DNA from: Strigamia acuminata
Lineage: Eukaryota; Arthropoda; Chilopoda; Geophilomorpha; Linotaeniidae
Length of the DNA stretch: 64,000 bases
Direction: 5' to 3'
Assembly (NCBI GenBank): GCA_949358305.1
Contig: OX442318.1
Span: 5,752,501-5,816,500 of the forward strand
Part shown: piece after piece, positions 12,301-22,318 of the stretch
How positions within the stretch are numbered: position 1 is the stretch's first letter
Layout of the letters: each line of letters begins with the position of its first letter
Translations under genes and position numbers: made by a program
The notes under the pieces: generated by a model
Database searches by the model: none
The model's input: the letters and a program-made list of their open reading frames with translations, nothing else
Told to the model about the DNA's origin: nothing

Positions 12301-13338
12301 CTATTCTTTGGTATCACTACACAAGTGAAAAGGCTCAGCCAATGGGTATATCTTATTTCCGGAGTCCATAAGACTGACCTTCAAGGAGGTCAGGTGATAC
12401 GATCATGTGATCGTAACAATGGTTATCCTCCCCCCTCTATAAGAAAAACCATAGCAAAATAAAATTATAACATTGTTAATTTATAGTTTTCTTATTGTGG
12501 GCAGAGCCAAACTGCATTGTGTCATAATTTTCCAATGGCCTATTGGTTGCGGTTCATGTTGCAATGACGTTCACCGATGTCGAAGTTCAAATACGGAAAG
12601 AATGGATGGTATAGGATACGATTGGTTTATATTGTATTTCTTGGTATAATTTGATATGGATTGTAGGATTTTAGGATTTAATGGTTTGCAAATTGCATGT
12701 TTAAAAAAAATGGAGAATTTAAATTGAATTTTTATGTGGGAAACTGAACTAACCGAAGAGATAAAAGCCCCTACCTTAAAACATCTTTTTAACATCCTTA
12801 CGGTGTTCAATATTCTATCTGGTACTGTGTGGTTTTCATAATCCCCAAGCAGAGCAACATTGACATTATATTTTGAATGTTTATCGAACTTTGAATCTGA
12901 TCTGAAAAATCCTTGAAGGATAGTCCCATTTGTATCAATGTACAATTGCAACCAATTCCCAGTCCAATCTATAAATAAACATAAAAGGTAATTATTGTAT
13001 TTTAAAAAAAGTGAGATCTCAACTTGTGCACTTTTTGTAATATGTTTTGTAAGTTCACTGATATCATCTTGACATGCACTAAGTCCGGCACACCCATCGA
13101 GTGCACCTGAGTTGATACTCAGGGACTGTGAGTTTTTAGGCTTCAGTTGATGCAAGTGAGAAATATTTTGTGATGAATTGATGTTGACTAATGGAAGTTC
13201 AGAGCAATCTAAGCAGGAAGAGTGTTATTTTTAGTAGAGATGATAGATAGGGAGAAATGTGTGTATAGTACCTTTGCTTAGATATTGAGTTTTAGTGCAT
13301 AGTAATGTGAAAATAATTGGAGCGATCCTTAGTATCAT
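9379..13338 (-). CDS. PGRP-domain protein with Pro-rich linker and truncated protease-homologue region (copy 2)
   Basis: Minus-strand exons parallel to the neighbour at 14373-21498: 13272..13338 (signal peptide MILRIAPIIFTLLCTK), 13024..13208 and 12775..12968 (PGRP-like domain), 11414..11474, 11350..11379, 10660..10917 (linker with two runs of Pro) and 9379..9548. All other junctions are in phase. The exon 2/3 junction is not: where copy 1 has CAAG|GTAAAG this copy has CAAGTTGAG, so the donor seems lost; reading through the 55-base intron stays open and in frame, adding about 18 hydrophobic residues. The last exon aligns with the pro-region and start of the S1 domain of copy 1 (C..D..., then ISG). 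No further S1 exons are visible, and a fold-back transposon begins about 90 bases further on. Inferred: truncated or decaying paralogue. An alternative frame of the last exon reads as a membrane segment (LVLTTTVTSTIFLFLVFV). Confidence 0.6.
10005..10273. mobile_element. Degenerate half of a fold-back element
   Basis: Ends in ACCACCCTGTATA, the terminus of the complete element at 19273-20042, and shares stretches such as TGCTCTACAA with it. No matching left arm is seen. Confidence 0.45.
10274..10430. repeat. Dispersed repeat, copy in plus orientation
   Basis: The block from AGCCGCACTGTATTC to GATAC..GTCCATGTTATCC is present again in reverse orientation at about 41482-41640. No clear terminal repeats or target duplication. 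Confidence 0.6.
11061..11308. mobile_element. MITE, CGATTAAGAG terminal-repeat family
   Basis: Left end CCGTATTTTATCGATTAAGA and right end ACTCTTAATCGGTATAAT are inverted repeats; the interior holds a second inverted motif around TTTGTTACATT. Same family as 30767-30992 (opposite orientation). Confidence 0.7.
11529..11560. repeat. Interstitial TTAGG run
   Basis: Six 5-mers in register: TTAGG TGAGG TTAGG TTAGG TTAGG TCAGG. TTAGG is the canonical arthropod telomere repeat. A shorter run is at 41403-41427. Confidence 0.6.
11641..11875. mobile_element. MITE with long terminal inverted repeats (TATACTCTGG family)
   Basis: Left arm TATACTCTGGCCATGTGTAA is mirrored at the right end over about 40 bases (to CCAGAGTATA). 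Relatives start at 11991 and 57371. Confidence 0.75.
11991..12371. mobile_element. MITE, TATACTCTGG family, diverged copy
   Basis: Starts TATACTCTGGCTCACTATAA; inner arms CCCATTGGCCGAGCC and GGCTCAGCCAATGGG are inverted. The interior resembles the element at 57371-57769. Confidence 0.55.
12384..12548. repeat. Dispersed repeat, uninterrupted copy
   Basis: Runs from GGTGATACGATCATGTGATC to TTTTCCAATGGCCTATTGG. The same repeat at 15722-16265 is split by a TA-flanked MITE. Confidence 0.7.
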
Positions 13339-14059
13339 CCCTGAGTATAGAGTTGAACTTTATCCCAAAAGAACACAATGAAGTTATTGGATGAGTTTTT
13401 TTTCTTAGTTATTTTGGTCAATAAAAAAAGCTATAAATCTTGTGAACTGATTCATGCAATTATTGATGTTTGAACTTAGATTACCATTTGAAATTTGAAG
13501 AAAACTGTGGTGCATGGGAAAGGACGTTGTATACAGTCGAGCGTCGATTATCCGAACTAATTGGGCGGGTTAGGTCAGTGGTTCCTAAACTTTTTCTGTT
13601 TGCGGCACACTTAATAAGTCATTTTAGATTTTAGCCATATTTTGACCAAATGATGTCTAAAGTGAGCTTAATAATTGCCTAAAATTATAGGCCTCCATGG
13701 TCAGCTGATTAGCCATGGTAATTGCCCCAAATTTCTACTCTTTTTGGGCTCTAATAGAGATTTTGAGTGAAAAGGTTGTGTGTAGGGATATGGTAAACAA
13801 CTGGTTGCTGAGCAACAACTCCAGGAAAATAGTTCTGGAGCACTAATCCAGAACTGTTTTTTCTGGAGTTGTTTTCTGGTCACATGGTCACATCCAGGAA
13901 TTTTAATGACATCATTTCCACTTCATGTAATGGATGCCTCCATAAACAATGCTTCTTCGTTACTTGTTGGTAAGATTAAAGAGAATAATTACTGTTTTTT
14001 TAAATGATATAAATGATAAGCCTTCAGCTTTGTTTTCGTTTTTTCAGTTTTTCTTGCAT

Positions 14060-14260
14060 GTCCTTGACTGTTTGTATGTGTAAGGTTTTGCAGTTATCTT
14101 CGGTTTTATGCGGTTTGTGGTAAATCGCATTGCGGTTTTTTGTAAAAACCGCAGTGTGGTTTTGGAAATAGAGAGGTTCTGCTCGGCGAAGGATGGCAAC
14201 GGCAACTGGAAGAAAACTGCGGTGCGATATTTCGCATTCGTGAACAACCCTACTCATACT
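14060..14260. mobile_element. MITE relic, GAACAACCCTA family
   Basis: Right end CGTGAACAACCCTA and inner motifs such as TTGCGGTTTTTTGTAAAAAC match the element at 35771-36027. Confidence 0.5.
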
Positions 14261-14372
14261 ATTGTATTGTATTTAACCGAGTTTGAGAGCAAAAAAGCCA
14301 CGAAAGAAGTAGTTATTTATTACATTAACAAAGTATTCTTTCCAAAAGAATGGCTAAGTAAAGTTTTTATTG

Positions 14373-17300
14373 TCACGAATCATTTACAAATACTTTACAA
14401 AAGTTTTCAAATGTCACTTGTTTCTGCAGCCATTTTATGAATGAACTGACATGGGTGGCAACAGTTTCTCTTATGTCTTCATTGCAGCCAAATGCAGTCA
14501 TTATACCAAACTGAGACGGTGGATATACACCAGCAAGAAAAAGTGGTCCTCCGCCATCCCCCTACAAAATATGGTTTTGATTTAATATACAAGCTGTGGC
14601 AAGGACGCAAAGGATCATAGGCCCTAAACACTTAGATTTCTAGAGACCTTTGTCTGAAATTTTTATTGATTTTTAATCAAATTAGATTATCAATTGCACA
14701 TGTGTATTACAATTTCTTTTATTAATCTTGAAAGTAAAATGAACGCCCCTGAATCCCTGTGCTTTGTCCGTCTTGCTGTTCAGAAATTAACATTGCTGGG
14801 TCCCACCTAACCTTTGTGGGCCATACAGAGTACATTGTTGGTGCATGTGGGCCTGTTTTCACCACATCTTCTGCACCCTCTCATAAGAATGCCGCTGTAT
14901 TCAAGTTAAAGCAGGGGTTTCCAAACTTTTTAGCATCGCGACCAATTTTTAAGCAAGGCGATCTTCCGCACCCCACTTCATCTACCGGTGCATTAAATTT
15001 TTCAAAAATGAACTACTAAACAGAAAAAAAGAAAGAAAAAAAAAGAAGTTTGCAAAAAATAATTTTAGTGCACTATTCTAGGGGGGGGCGTCATGACTAC
15101 AAGTTAGTTAGATTGTTACAATTGTGCCGTTGCGCCCCACCCAAAAGTCAGCTCGCGCCCCACCGTTTGGAAAACGCTGAGTTAAAGGAATTTGTTACAG
15201 GTTTCAGTAATCAAAGAACTTACAATACATATTTGCTGATCTCCAGTTACTCTTTCTACACAAAACTGGTTTTCTGAAATGTGAAATTGTTTATCTTCTG
15301 TGTAAGTACATTCTGTCTTTTTATTAATCGACACGGATATTTCCTTAAATTTTTTGGGAAATGTTTTATCTGTAAAATGGTATTGCCATCATCACAAAGG
15401 TATTTTCATTTGGATGTTTACTTTACCTTTAGATTTTTTTCCCCAGCCGACAAATACTCCAGATTTATCAAGCTCCTCTTTCGTTCGAAGAAGACATGTT
15501 GGCTGAACGCTGGAGTTGAAAGTCAATTCATGTTGCAATTCTAAGATGGCTATGTCATACGCCAATGATTCTTCATTAAAATTTTCATGTATAATTACAT
15601 TCATGACTGCAACTGCTTTGTGCCCAAACTCTGACCCATCTAAATTGATCGCTCCCAAGAGAACTGCAAACTTTGATAAGGTATGATTTCTGAAATGAAA
15701 CCAATAGATCTTTGGAAAAATGAGGTCAGGTGATACGATCATGTGATTGTAACAATGGTTACTATGAGAAAAACCATTACGAAATAACAATATAACAATA
15801 AGGGGTTTCATTAAATGAGCGATTAGTTGATTACTTTGATTAGTCGATTACTTGATGTGTCGTGTGACTGGATTCAACCAATCCCGAGAATAATCATTTC
15901 ATCAAATAAGCAACTAATCAAGTAATCATCCCAAACCATGATTTTCTCCTAAGTTGGGCCGATTATAAGTGCTCTCTCTACTGAAACCAACATGGCGGCG
16001 CCAGACCCGCTTCAACTACACAAGGTCATAATTTAACAAAGTCTGCTCAGTTTAGGTTAAACTGAACACATGAAACAAGTTAGGTAGTTGCAATTATTAT
16101 TTGTATTATTTGTTGGGCCCTCAATAATTGAGTGATTATGATTATTGCAATAATCAACTAATCACAATAATCGCTCATTTAATGAAACCCCTTATTGTTA
16201 GTTTGTAGTTTTCTTATTGTGGGTGGAGCTAAACTGCATTATGTCAATATTTTCCAATGGTCTATTGTCAATTCTTATGCCAAGGTTTTATGATTGGAGA
16301 ATGACTTTGGTGGCTCGCTTTGTAAAGGGCAAAACAAAAACAAACAAGGGGAAAGCACTAATAAGCTACTCACCAATTTTAAAATAAATTATGTGAGATA
16401 GCAATTACAAGTAGTTCTTTAACCATTTCAAAGCATTTTGCTCCATAAGCTAGAGTTAAGTAACAATGACATTGTCAAAGTAGAACTTTGTTGGCTGAGG
16501 GAGTTCATTTTTCATGCAAATAGGCTGAGTAAAAAGGTGTAGCACCGAACTTGGTGATTAGCCTGTTCAAACCTTACTCTGGAACCCAAGTAATTTGATA
16601 TCACATGACATATGACATCACAACTTTGTTCACCAACATGACTGCCTGCATGAAGGCAACAATAGTTTGTAGTGATGGTCCAGTGGTTAAGGCAATGGAC
16701 TAGAAATCTTTCGACACAGGTTCAAATCCTGTTGTCTGTGAAAATTTTTACTTTTATTTTTATTTATTTTCAGCAGTAATTTTAATGTTTGTAATTTTAT
16801 ATTTGTTAAAAAATTAAAATTAATTGATTAAAATTTTCTGATTGGTTGGCCGCAAGACTTTTCCTTGCGTTGCGTCGGTTTAAGCCGCATCCCGATTATT
16901 ACCTTTGAATACAATGTGCACTTGTAAGAATGAATTTTGCATTGAGAATCGATCCACTGCATATTGGTGTCTTGTCGTAACAAATACGAACCTTGATAGT
17001 TTAAGAGATAAAAAGTAGTATTGGACTTGGTTTTGTTCATTTTATTCCAGTGTTTGAACGTGTTTTGAACATACTGTTTGTTGGAAGAAATGGTGTTTAT
17101 TTCCAGGATCTCCTACTATCTCTCCAGAAAGAACTCTGTAATCATTATCATGTTGGTTATGGTCTCTGTACGCCTGATTGCAGGCTAGAAGAATTTACGT
17201 TTGTAGAGAAAGTGTTATGCCAACAAAAAAATGTCAAATGTAACTTACAACATATTTCATTTTTAGGTTTAATAGGTTCTTCTATAATAGGTTCTTGGTG

Positions 17301-20300
17301 CACACACGTGGTGTCACACAGGGATGTGTCGTCAGTTTGTTTGACTGTTGGCTTAGGGACCGTAGGTGCATGTCTGGGGACAATGTCAGGATCTCTATGT
17401 ACGTGAAGCACAGCTGTAGTTTCATTGAAGGGTTGAAGCTCAATTGTACTATCATCACTTGTAGTAAACAGGAATGTAGTGTCATTGAATGGCTTCAAGT
17501 CATAGGTTCCATTTAAATGATAGTTTTTAATAAGAGTGAGCAGATCTCTAACTACTGCTAACATATTAACTGCAAGTTTTTGACATTAACAAATTATTCA
17601 GCCACTTTCTGGTAAAAAGCTCTATCCACCAGATGGTTCAAAAATACATTAGAGAGGTTCTGCCAGGCGTTAGACGGGAACGGCTGACGTCTGGAAAGCT
17701 GAAACGTCATCACTTTTTGTGCTGACGTTATGGGGCGGAGCTAAGCCTCATGTTGCGCACGCGTTTGCAACATGTAAAGGCTCGTTTACATTGTTGCGAA
17801 ATTGAGTTCGAATTGATGCGCGTGAAAGTTCGTGTGGCAACCCTTCACACGCGAAATTTCAGAGTAGACTTGAAGTCTACTTTTTCGCTTCGCTTGGAAA
17901 GTTTGCACGTGTTGGCCAATGACAGACGAGATAGCGTATGTCGTCACCAACTTCACAATTGATTCAAAATGGCAGCACCACGTTGGACAAGTGAAACGAG
18001 ACTTCACTTCATCACTTCTCTTTGCTTCATTGAGAACATGAGAAGCAAATTTTTTCATGTGAATTTTTGGGCGCGACCATTTCGCGTGCTAAATTTTGCA
18101 ACAATGTAAACGAGCCTTAATGGCGGGTCCAGACGTCGTGAAAACAACGGCAACGGGTGGGCGGAGCTTACTCTACAAGTTGCCGTTCTGGTTCTACGTC
18201 TGGCAGAACCTCTCTATTAGGTGAGTTCATGGTGCATAAAAATTTCATTTCTTTCATTTAACCAACGAATTGTGGTTGTGGCCTTCTTATTTAAACATAA
18301 TTTAGCATTTACTCACATTTTGGAAGGTGGTTGCTTCACCTGAAAGTGTTTATGACACTTGCAAGTTTGATCTGTCGATCGAACTTTCGAGGCGGTTATT
18401 TTGAATTTGGTTGTATAAAAACCAAAATCTGGCATAGACTGATTCATAAACCATTACAGTTGTGGTTTTGGTTTTGGCTGTGTTATAGTCCGTTAGGTTT
18501 ATAGAAACGGTAAAAAGTGAAACTTTGAACGCACCTAAATGTAAAATATATTTTTGAACCATCTGGGGGTTGATTTACTGGTTGGATTTTCTTTTTGATG
18601 CTTTTGAAGACCTTCCACGACGCTATTCATAAAGAGACCGACATCAGCTGAAAATACACATGGTAGTAATGGAGATTTTGAGTCAAGTCAAAGGGTTGGG
18701 AACCCTTGATTTGAGCTTACATCTTGGCATTAGGTTTTCTTTAGCGTCGAGGCCAGGCTTTTTGAAAAATAAACAATAAATTCTTGTGAAATTCAAATAT
18801 GAAAAGTAAAGTTAACTTACTTGAAATGGGGTATAGCACTTTCTTAGCTTTTTCACTGTGTTTAGCATGGTCTGTGGCATTGGTGTTTCAATGAAATTTC
18901 CAATCAAAGCAACCATTAAATTGTATTCAGAATCCGGAGTGATGGCTGAAGTGGATTTGAAAAGTCCTTCATATATTAATCCTTTACTGTCAATATACAA
19001 ATGCACCCAAGAGCCAGTCCACTCTGAAACCAGAAAGAAGTAAAACTAGTTACCAAATATCAATGACGAAACCTGCAGATCCAATCACCAACACAACAGC
19101 ATTTGACAATTGAAAAGTGAGTTTACAATTACAGTTAAACATGTTTTGCTGTTTAAAGACAAAATCTAAATAGAAGTTTTATTTCGAGGTGATATTGTCA
19201 CAGAATAAAGCATACAGAATGGCAACTCCCCATCTGACGTGAGGCCCATGCACCACTAGTGGCCGGCCTTTATACAGGGTGGTGCAGAAAGTCTGGTTCA
19301 CAGTAAATAATTTCCAAACCGTTTTAGATGTTGATTCAGCAAAATGATTGTTAAGGTATTATGTCGGGGGAAATCCAATTATGACATCCAATTTGACCTC
19401 TGAGGTCATCTTCAAGGTCATCCACATTGTAACTCGAGAACCGTGACAGTTAGAGCAAAAAAGTGAATTAGAAAGTTGTAGAGCATCATCCAATTAGTCT
19501 AGAACTGTTCTTAAAAAAATTATTTCTTAGGGAAAAGTTTTGAGAAAAAAGGTCTGAAACATTGGCCTACTCAGCATTATAACTCAGCTTTGTAACCTAA
19601 AACTATTGAGGCAACCAAGCTAATCCTCAATTAGGACACTTTATTGGGTCATACTTGTAAGTGGAAGAGAGGAAATACAAAAGAAAGGAAATAATTTATT
19701 TTGGAAATACATTCCACATGATAGTTTTAGGTTACAAAGCTGAGTAGACTAACATTTCAAACCTTTTTTTCTCAAAACTTTTCCCTAAGAAATAATTTTT
19801 TTAAGAACAGTTCTAGACTAATTGGATGATGCTCTACAACTTTCTAATTCACTTTTTTGCTCTAACTGTCACGGTTCTCGAGTTACAATGTGGATGACCT
19901 TGAAGATGACCTCAGAGGTCAAATTGGATGTCATAATTGGATTTCCCCCGACATAATACCTTAGCAATCATTTTGCTGAATCAACATCTAAAACGGTTTG
20001 GAAATTATTTACTGTGAACCAGACTTTCTGCACCACCCTGTATAAAAAAATGCAGATGACAAGAGATGATGAAACAACTCCTATCCTATTAAAATTTAAA
20101 AAATATTTCATATTTAACAAATGTTTTTTTTATTTGGGTTTTAAAAGGCATTGTGTGTTCAAATTTGCAACAAAACAATGAATCTTCGTCATGATCTACA
20201 GGCCGGCTAAGCGGTGTCGCCACTGAAATATGATGTTTTCATGACGTTTTTGAGCCTCAGCAACATCAAAGGAATTGACACCGAGTTGCCATTCTGTATG

Positions 20301-21498
20301 TTTTATTCTGTGATGTTGTCACGGCCTGGGAGTGCGAGGCCACTTCGAAAAATGTTTAATATAAAGGGTGTCCCAAAAATAACGCAAGATTTGAATTAGC
20401 CGCCATTTATGCTGTAAATTGTTGGCAACCCTGAAACAACAACGATTTGACAGCTGAAAGTTTAGGGTTTTATCTGCCGAAATTGGATTATATTGATGTG
20501 GCCAATATGTGGTTTCAACAAGACGGTGCAAGAAAAAGGGGCCAATTCTGAACACCGAAACCGGTGATGTCTCATGCAGTAATTGAATTGTTTCCATGGT
20601 TGTATGGCAATATGGCATGTAGCACCGTCTTGTTGAAACCACATATTGGCCACATCAATATAATCCAATTTCGGCAGATAAAACCCTAAACTTTCAGCTG
20701 TCAAATCGTTGTTGTTTCAGGGTTGCCAACAATTTACTGCACAAATGGCGGCTAATTCAAATCTTGCGTTATTTTTGGGACACCCTGTACAAGTAAGGGG
20801 TTTCATTAAATCAGCGATTAGTTGATTACTTTGATTAGTCGATTACTTGATGTGTCGTGTGACTGGATTCAACCAATCTCGAGAATAATCATAGACAATT
20901 GCAACGTATTTAGGTTAAAATTTAAACAATTTCGCCCATCGGAGCAATAATCACATAATCAGATTTTTGTTGGGTCCTCAATAATTGAGTGATTACGATT
21001 ATTGCAATAATCAACTAATCACAATAATCGCTCATTTAATGAAACCCCTTATTGTTTAAGTGACATTGTGAGGATTGTCCTGTTAGACGAAGTTCTACAT
21101 CAAAAAGTCAACGCGGTGAGGACTGCTACATGAGGAATTGCACATTTTTACTTTACCTTGTATGTTGGTTATATTTTCAATTTTTATAATCTCCTTTACA
21201 CATTTCTCTTTTGTCCAACATTCTCTTCCTCCGGTTGTGTAAAACTGCAAGTATCTTGACTTTTCATGTTTAAGTTCTTGGAAGTGTGCATATCCAGCAA
21301 TTGAATTCTTCTTATTCCTCATTACCATCGAATGGTCTTTACAATCTGAAATTCCTTAAAAGTATATTGTTTCCACTGCCACATTGCTCTGAATACCATT
21401 AAATATTTCATATTAGTTGCACCTTGAGTTTGAGCATTGATCTGGATAATTAGCTTGGAAGTAATCAGTAAAATACTTATCAAACCTGATTTAGACAT
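14373..21498 (-). CDS. PGRP - serine protease homologue fusion protein (copy 1)
   Basis: Eleven minus-strand exons, phase-consistent at every junction: 21423..21498, 21157..21345, 18821..19023, 18721..18757, 18579..18647, 17249..17569, 17075..17184, 16903..16991, 15427..15689, 15224..15369, 14373..14561; 563 residues. Signal peptide about 1-25. PGRP-like domain about 26-160, with the conserved Cys pair, a WTGSW..LYID strand and a VALIGNF core; the amidase HHT strand reads YTT, so catalysis is not expected. Linker about 160-298 ends in a Cys. S1A domain from about 317 (RVLSGE): CSGS, His in TSAHC, Asp in YDIAIL, GWG, FC, then GDGGGPL, where the nucleophile Ser is Gly. This is the pattern of arthropod serine protease homologues (SPHs), cofactors rather than enzymes in prophenoloxidase and Toll cascades. 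Inferred: a secreted recognition molecule whose ligand binding is passed to a protease cascade. Its paralogue lies just downstream (9379-13338). Confidence 0.85.
14912..15179. mobile_element. hAT-type MITE with 8-bp target duplication
   Basis: Element CAGGGGTTTCCAAACTTTTT ... TTTGGAAAACGCTG, flanked by direct AGTTAAAG on both sides (14904-14911 and 15180-15187). It lies in the intron just before the last exon of PGRP-SPH copy 1. Confidence 0.85.
15801..16192. mobile_element. MITE with TA target duplication, nested in another repeat
   Basis: Terminal repeats AGGGGTTTCATTAAATGAGC and its inverse; TA on both sides. It splits the dispersed repeat seen whole at 12384-12548. A shorter member is at 20796-21049. 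Confidence 0.85.
16669..16746 (+). ncRNA. tRNA-Ser(AGA)-like SINE head or tRNA pseudogene
   Basis: Contains an A box (TGGTCCAGTGGTTAAGG), an anticodon loop CTAGAAATC with AGA, and a B box (GGTTCAAATCC). The Ser-type variable arm is missing, and acceptor-stem pairing is poor, so it is not a functional tRNA. An AT-rich tail follows. Best read as a tRNA-derived retroposon head in an intron of PGRP-SPH copy 1. Confidence 0.65.
17652..18214. mobile_element. MITE (GAGAGGTTCTG ends) carrying a second MITE
   Basis: Ends GAGAGGTTCTGCCAG and CTGGCAGAACCTCTC with TA on both sides. An inner element occupies 17778-18117. The outer arms on either side of it (ACGTCTGG, GGGCGGAGCTAAG / GGGCGGAGCTTA) belong together. 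Confidence 0.8.
17778..18117. mobile_element. PIF/Harbinger-like MITE, inner element
   Basis: Ends AGGCTCGTTTACATTGTTGC and the inverse, flanked by direct TAA, the three-base TWA duplication typical of PIF/Harbinger elements. Inserted into the element at 17652-18214. Confidence 0.75.
19273..20042. mobile_element. Large fold-back element, about 770 bp
   Basis: Ends TACAGGGTGGTGCAGAAAGT and its inverse. The two halves are inverted copies over about 340 bases each (AACGGTTT, GACCTCTGAGGTCA, TTCTCGAGTTACAATGTGGA recur), with a short unique centre around 19600-19700. No coding capacity. It lies in the intron between PGRP exons 2 and 3 of copy 1. Confidence 0.85.
20366..20785. mobile_element. Fold-back element from a mariner/Tc1-type transposon, copy B
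   Basis: Same length and arms as 8867-9286 with the core in the opposite orientation. Its right end almost abuts the MITE starting at 20796. Confidence 0.8.
20796..21049. mobile_element. MITE with TA target duplication (AGGGGTTTCATT family)
   Basis: Same termini as 15801-16192, TA on both sides, with a shorter interior. Confidence 0.8.
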
Positions 21499-21869
21499 GA
21501 GTCAATCAAAACGTATTTAAAACTCAGTACTGGACATTGCAAATAACTCTAAACATGCTAGTTATGTGCAATAAAAAGATGATAGTATAAATCCCTATAG
21601 GGTTACAGACCACGCATAAATTAGAAATAGGAAAACATGCGAGCATAAATAAAATACGGAGTAGTTGTGAATTTAATTCAGTTTTGGCACATAGCAAGCA
21701 ATCAATTGATTAGAATTTTATCTTTTGGAAAACAAATTGGATTTTGAATGTTTTCTGCGTGTGTAACGGTCTTATAAAGAAACACTTGGCGACAGGGGTC
21801 TCCGACCAATGAAATTACAGACACAAACCAGGAATGACTAATGCATACTAACCATATGGCTACTAAATA

Positions 21870-22318
21870 CGAGGGGGTAGCCAATCGCAAAAATTGCGTA
21901 CGAGATTTTGAAATCCTTGAAGATTTCATGAGATTTCAAGGATTTTGAAATCCAAAATCTTTGCCTGTGCGAGATTTCCAGCTCGATTTGCTAGAATTTA
22001 CACCAAATTGCAAGACAATTTATAAGATTTCCAGGATTTCACGAGATTTGAAAGATTTTGAAGATTTCAGGGATTTGCTAAGGATTTCTAAGGATTTTAG
22101 GATTTCACAAGGATTTCTCAGGATTTCATGTAGGTTTTTTAAAATATTTTGCTAGAATTTGCGACAATTTGCAAGAAAATTTATAAGATTTCCAGGACTT
22201 CGAGGATTTCCAGGATTTCATGAAATTTTAAAGATTTCCAGGATTTCATGAGATTTCAAGGATTTTGAAATCCAAAATCTTTGCCTGTACGAGATTTCCA
22301 GCATTGGCTACCCCCTCG
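21870..22318. mobile_element. hAT-type MITE with 8-bp target duplication
   Basis: Ends CGAGGGGGTAGCCAAT and ATTGGCTACCCCCTCG, flanked by direct ACTAAATA. The interior is a degenerate run of ATTTCAAGGATTTT-like words. It sits just upstream of PGRP-SPH copy 1. Confidence 0.85.

Noticed and set aside
12571-13155. A single uninterrupted frame through the PGRP-like exons of copy 2 and beyond
   Set aside because: It runs into non-coding sequence after the GTAGGG donor at 12773; only 12775-12968 and 13024-13208 (plus perhaps the short intron) belong to the gene.
16828-17040. 70-codon frame starting MNKTKSNTTFYLL
   Set aside because: Wrong frame. The phase-consistent frame of 16903-16991 gives CSGSILNAKFILTSAHC, the His-containing part of the S1 domain.
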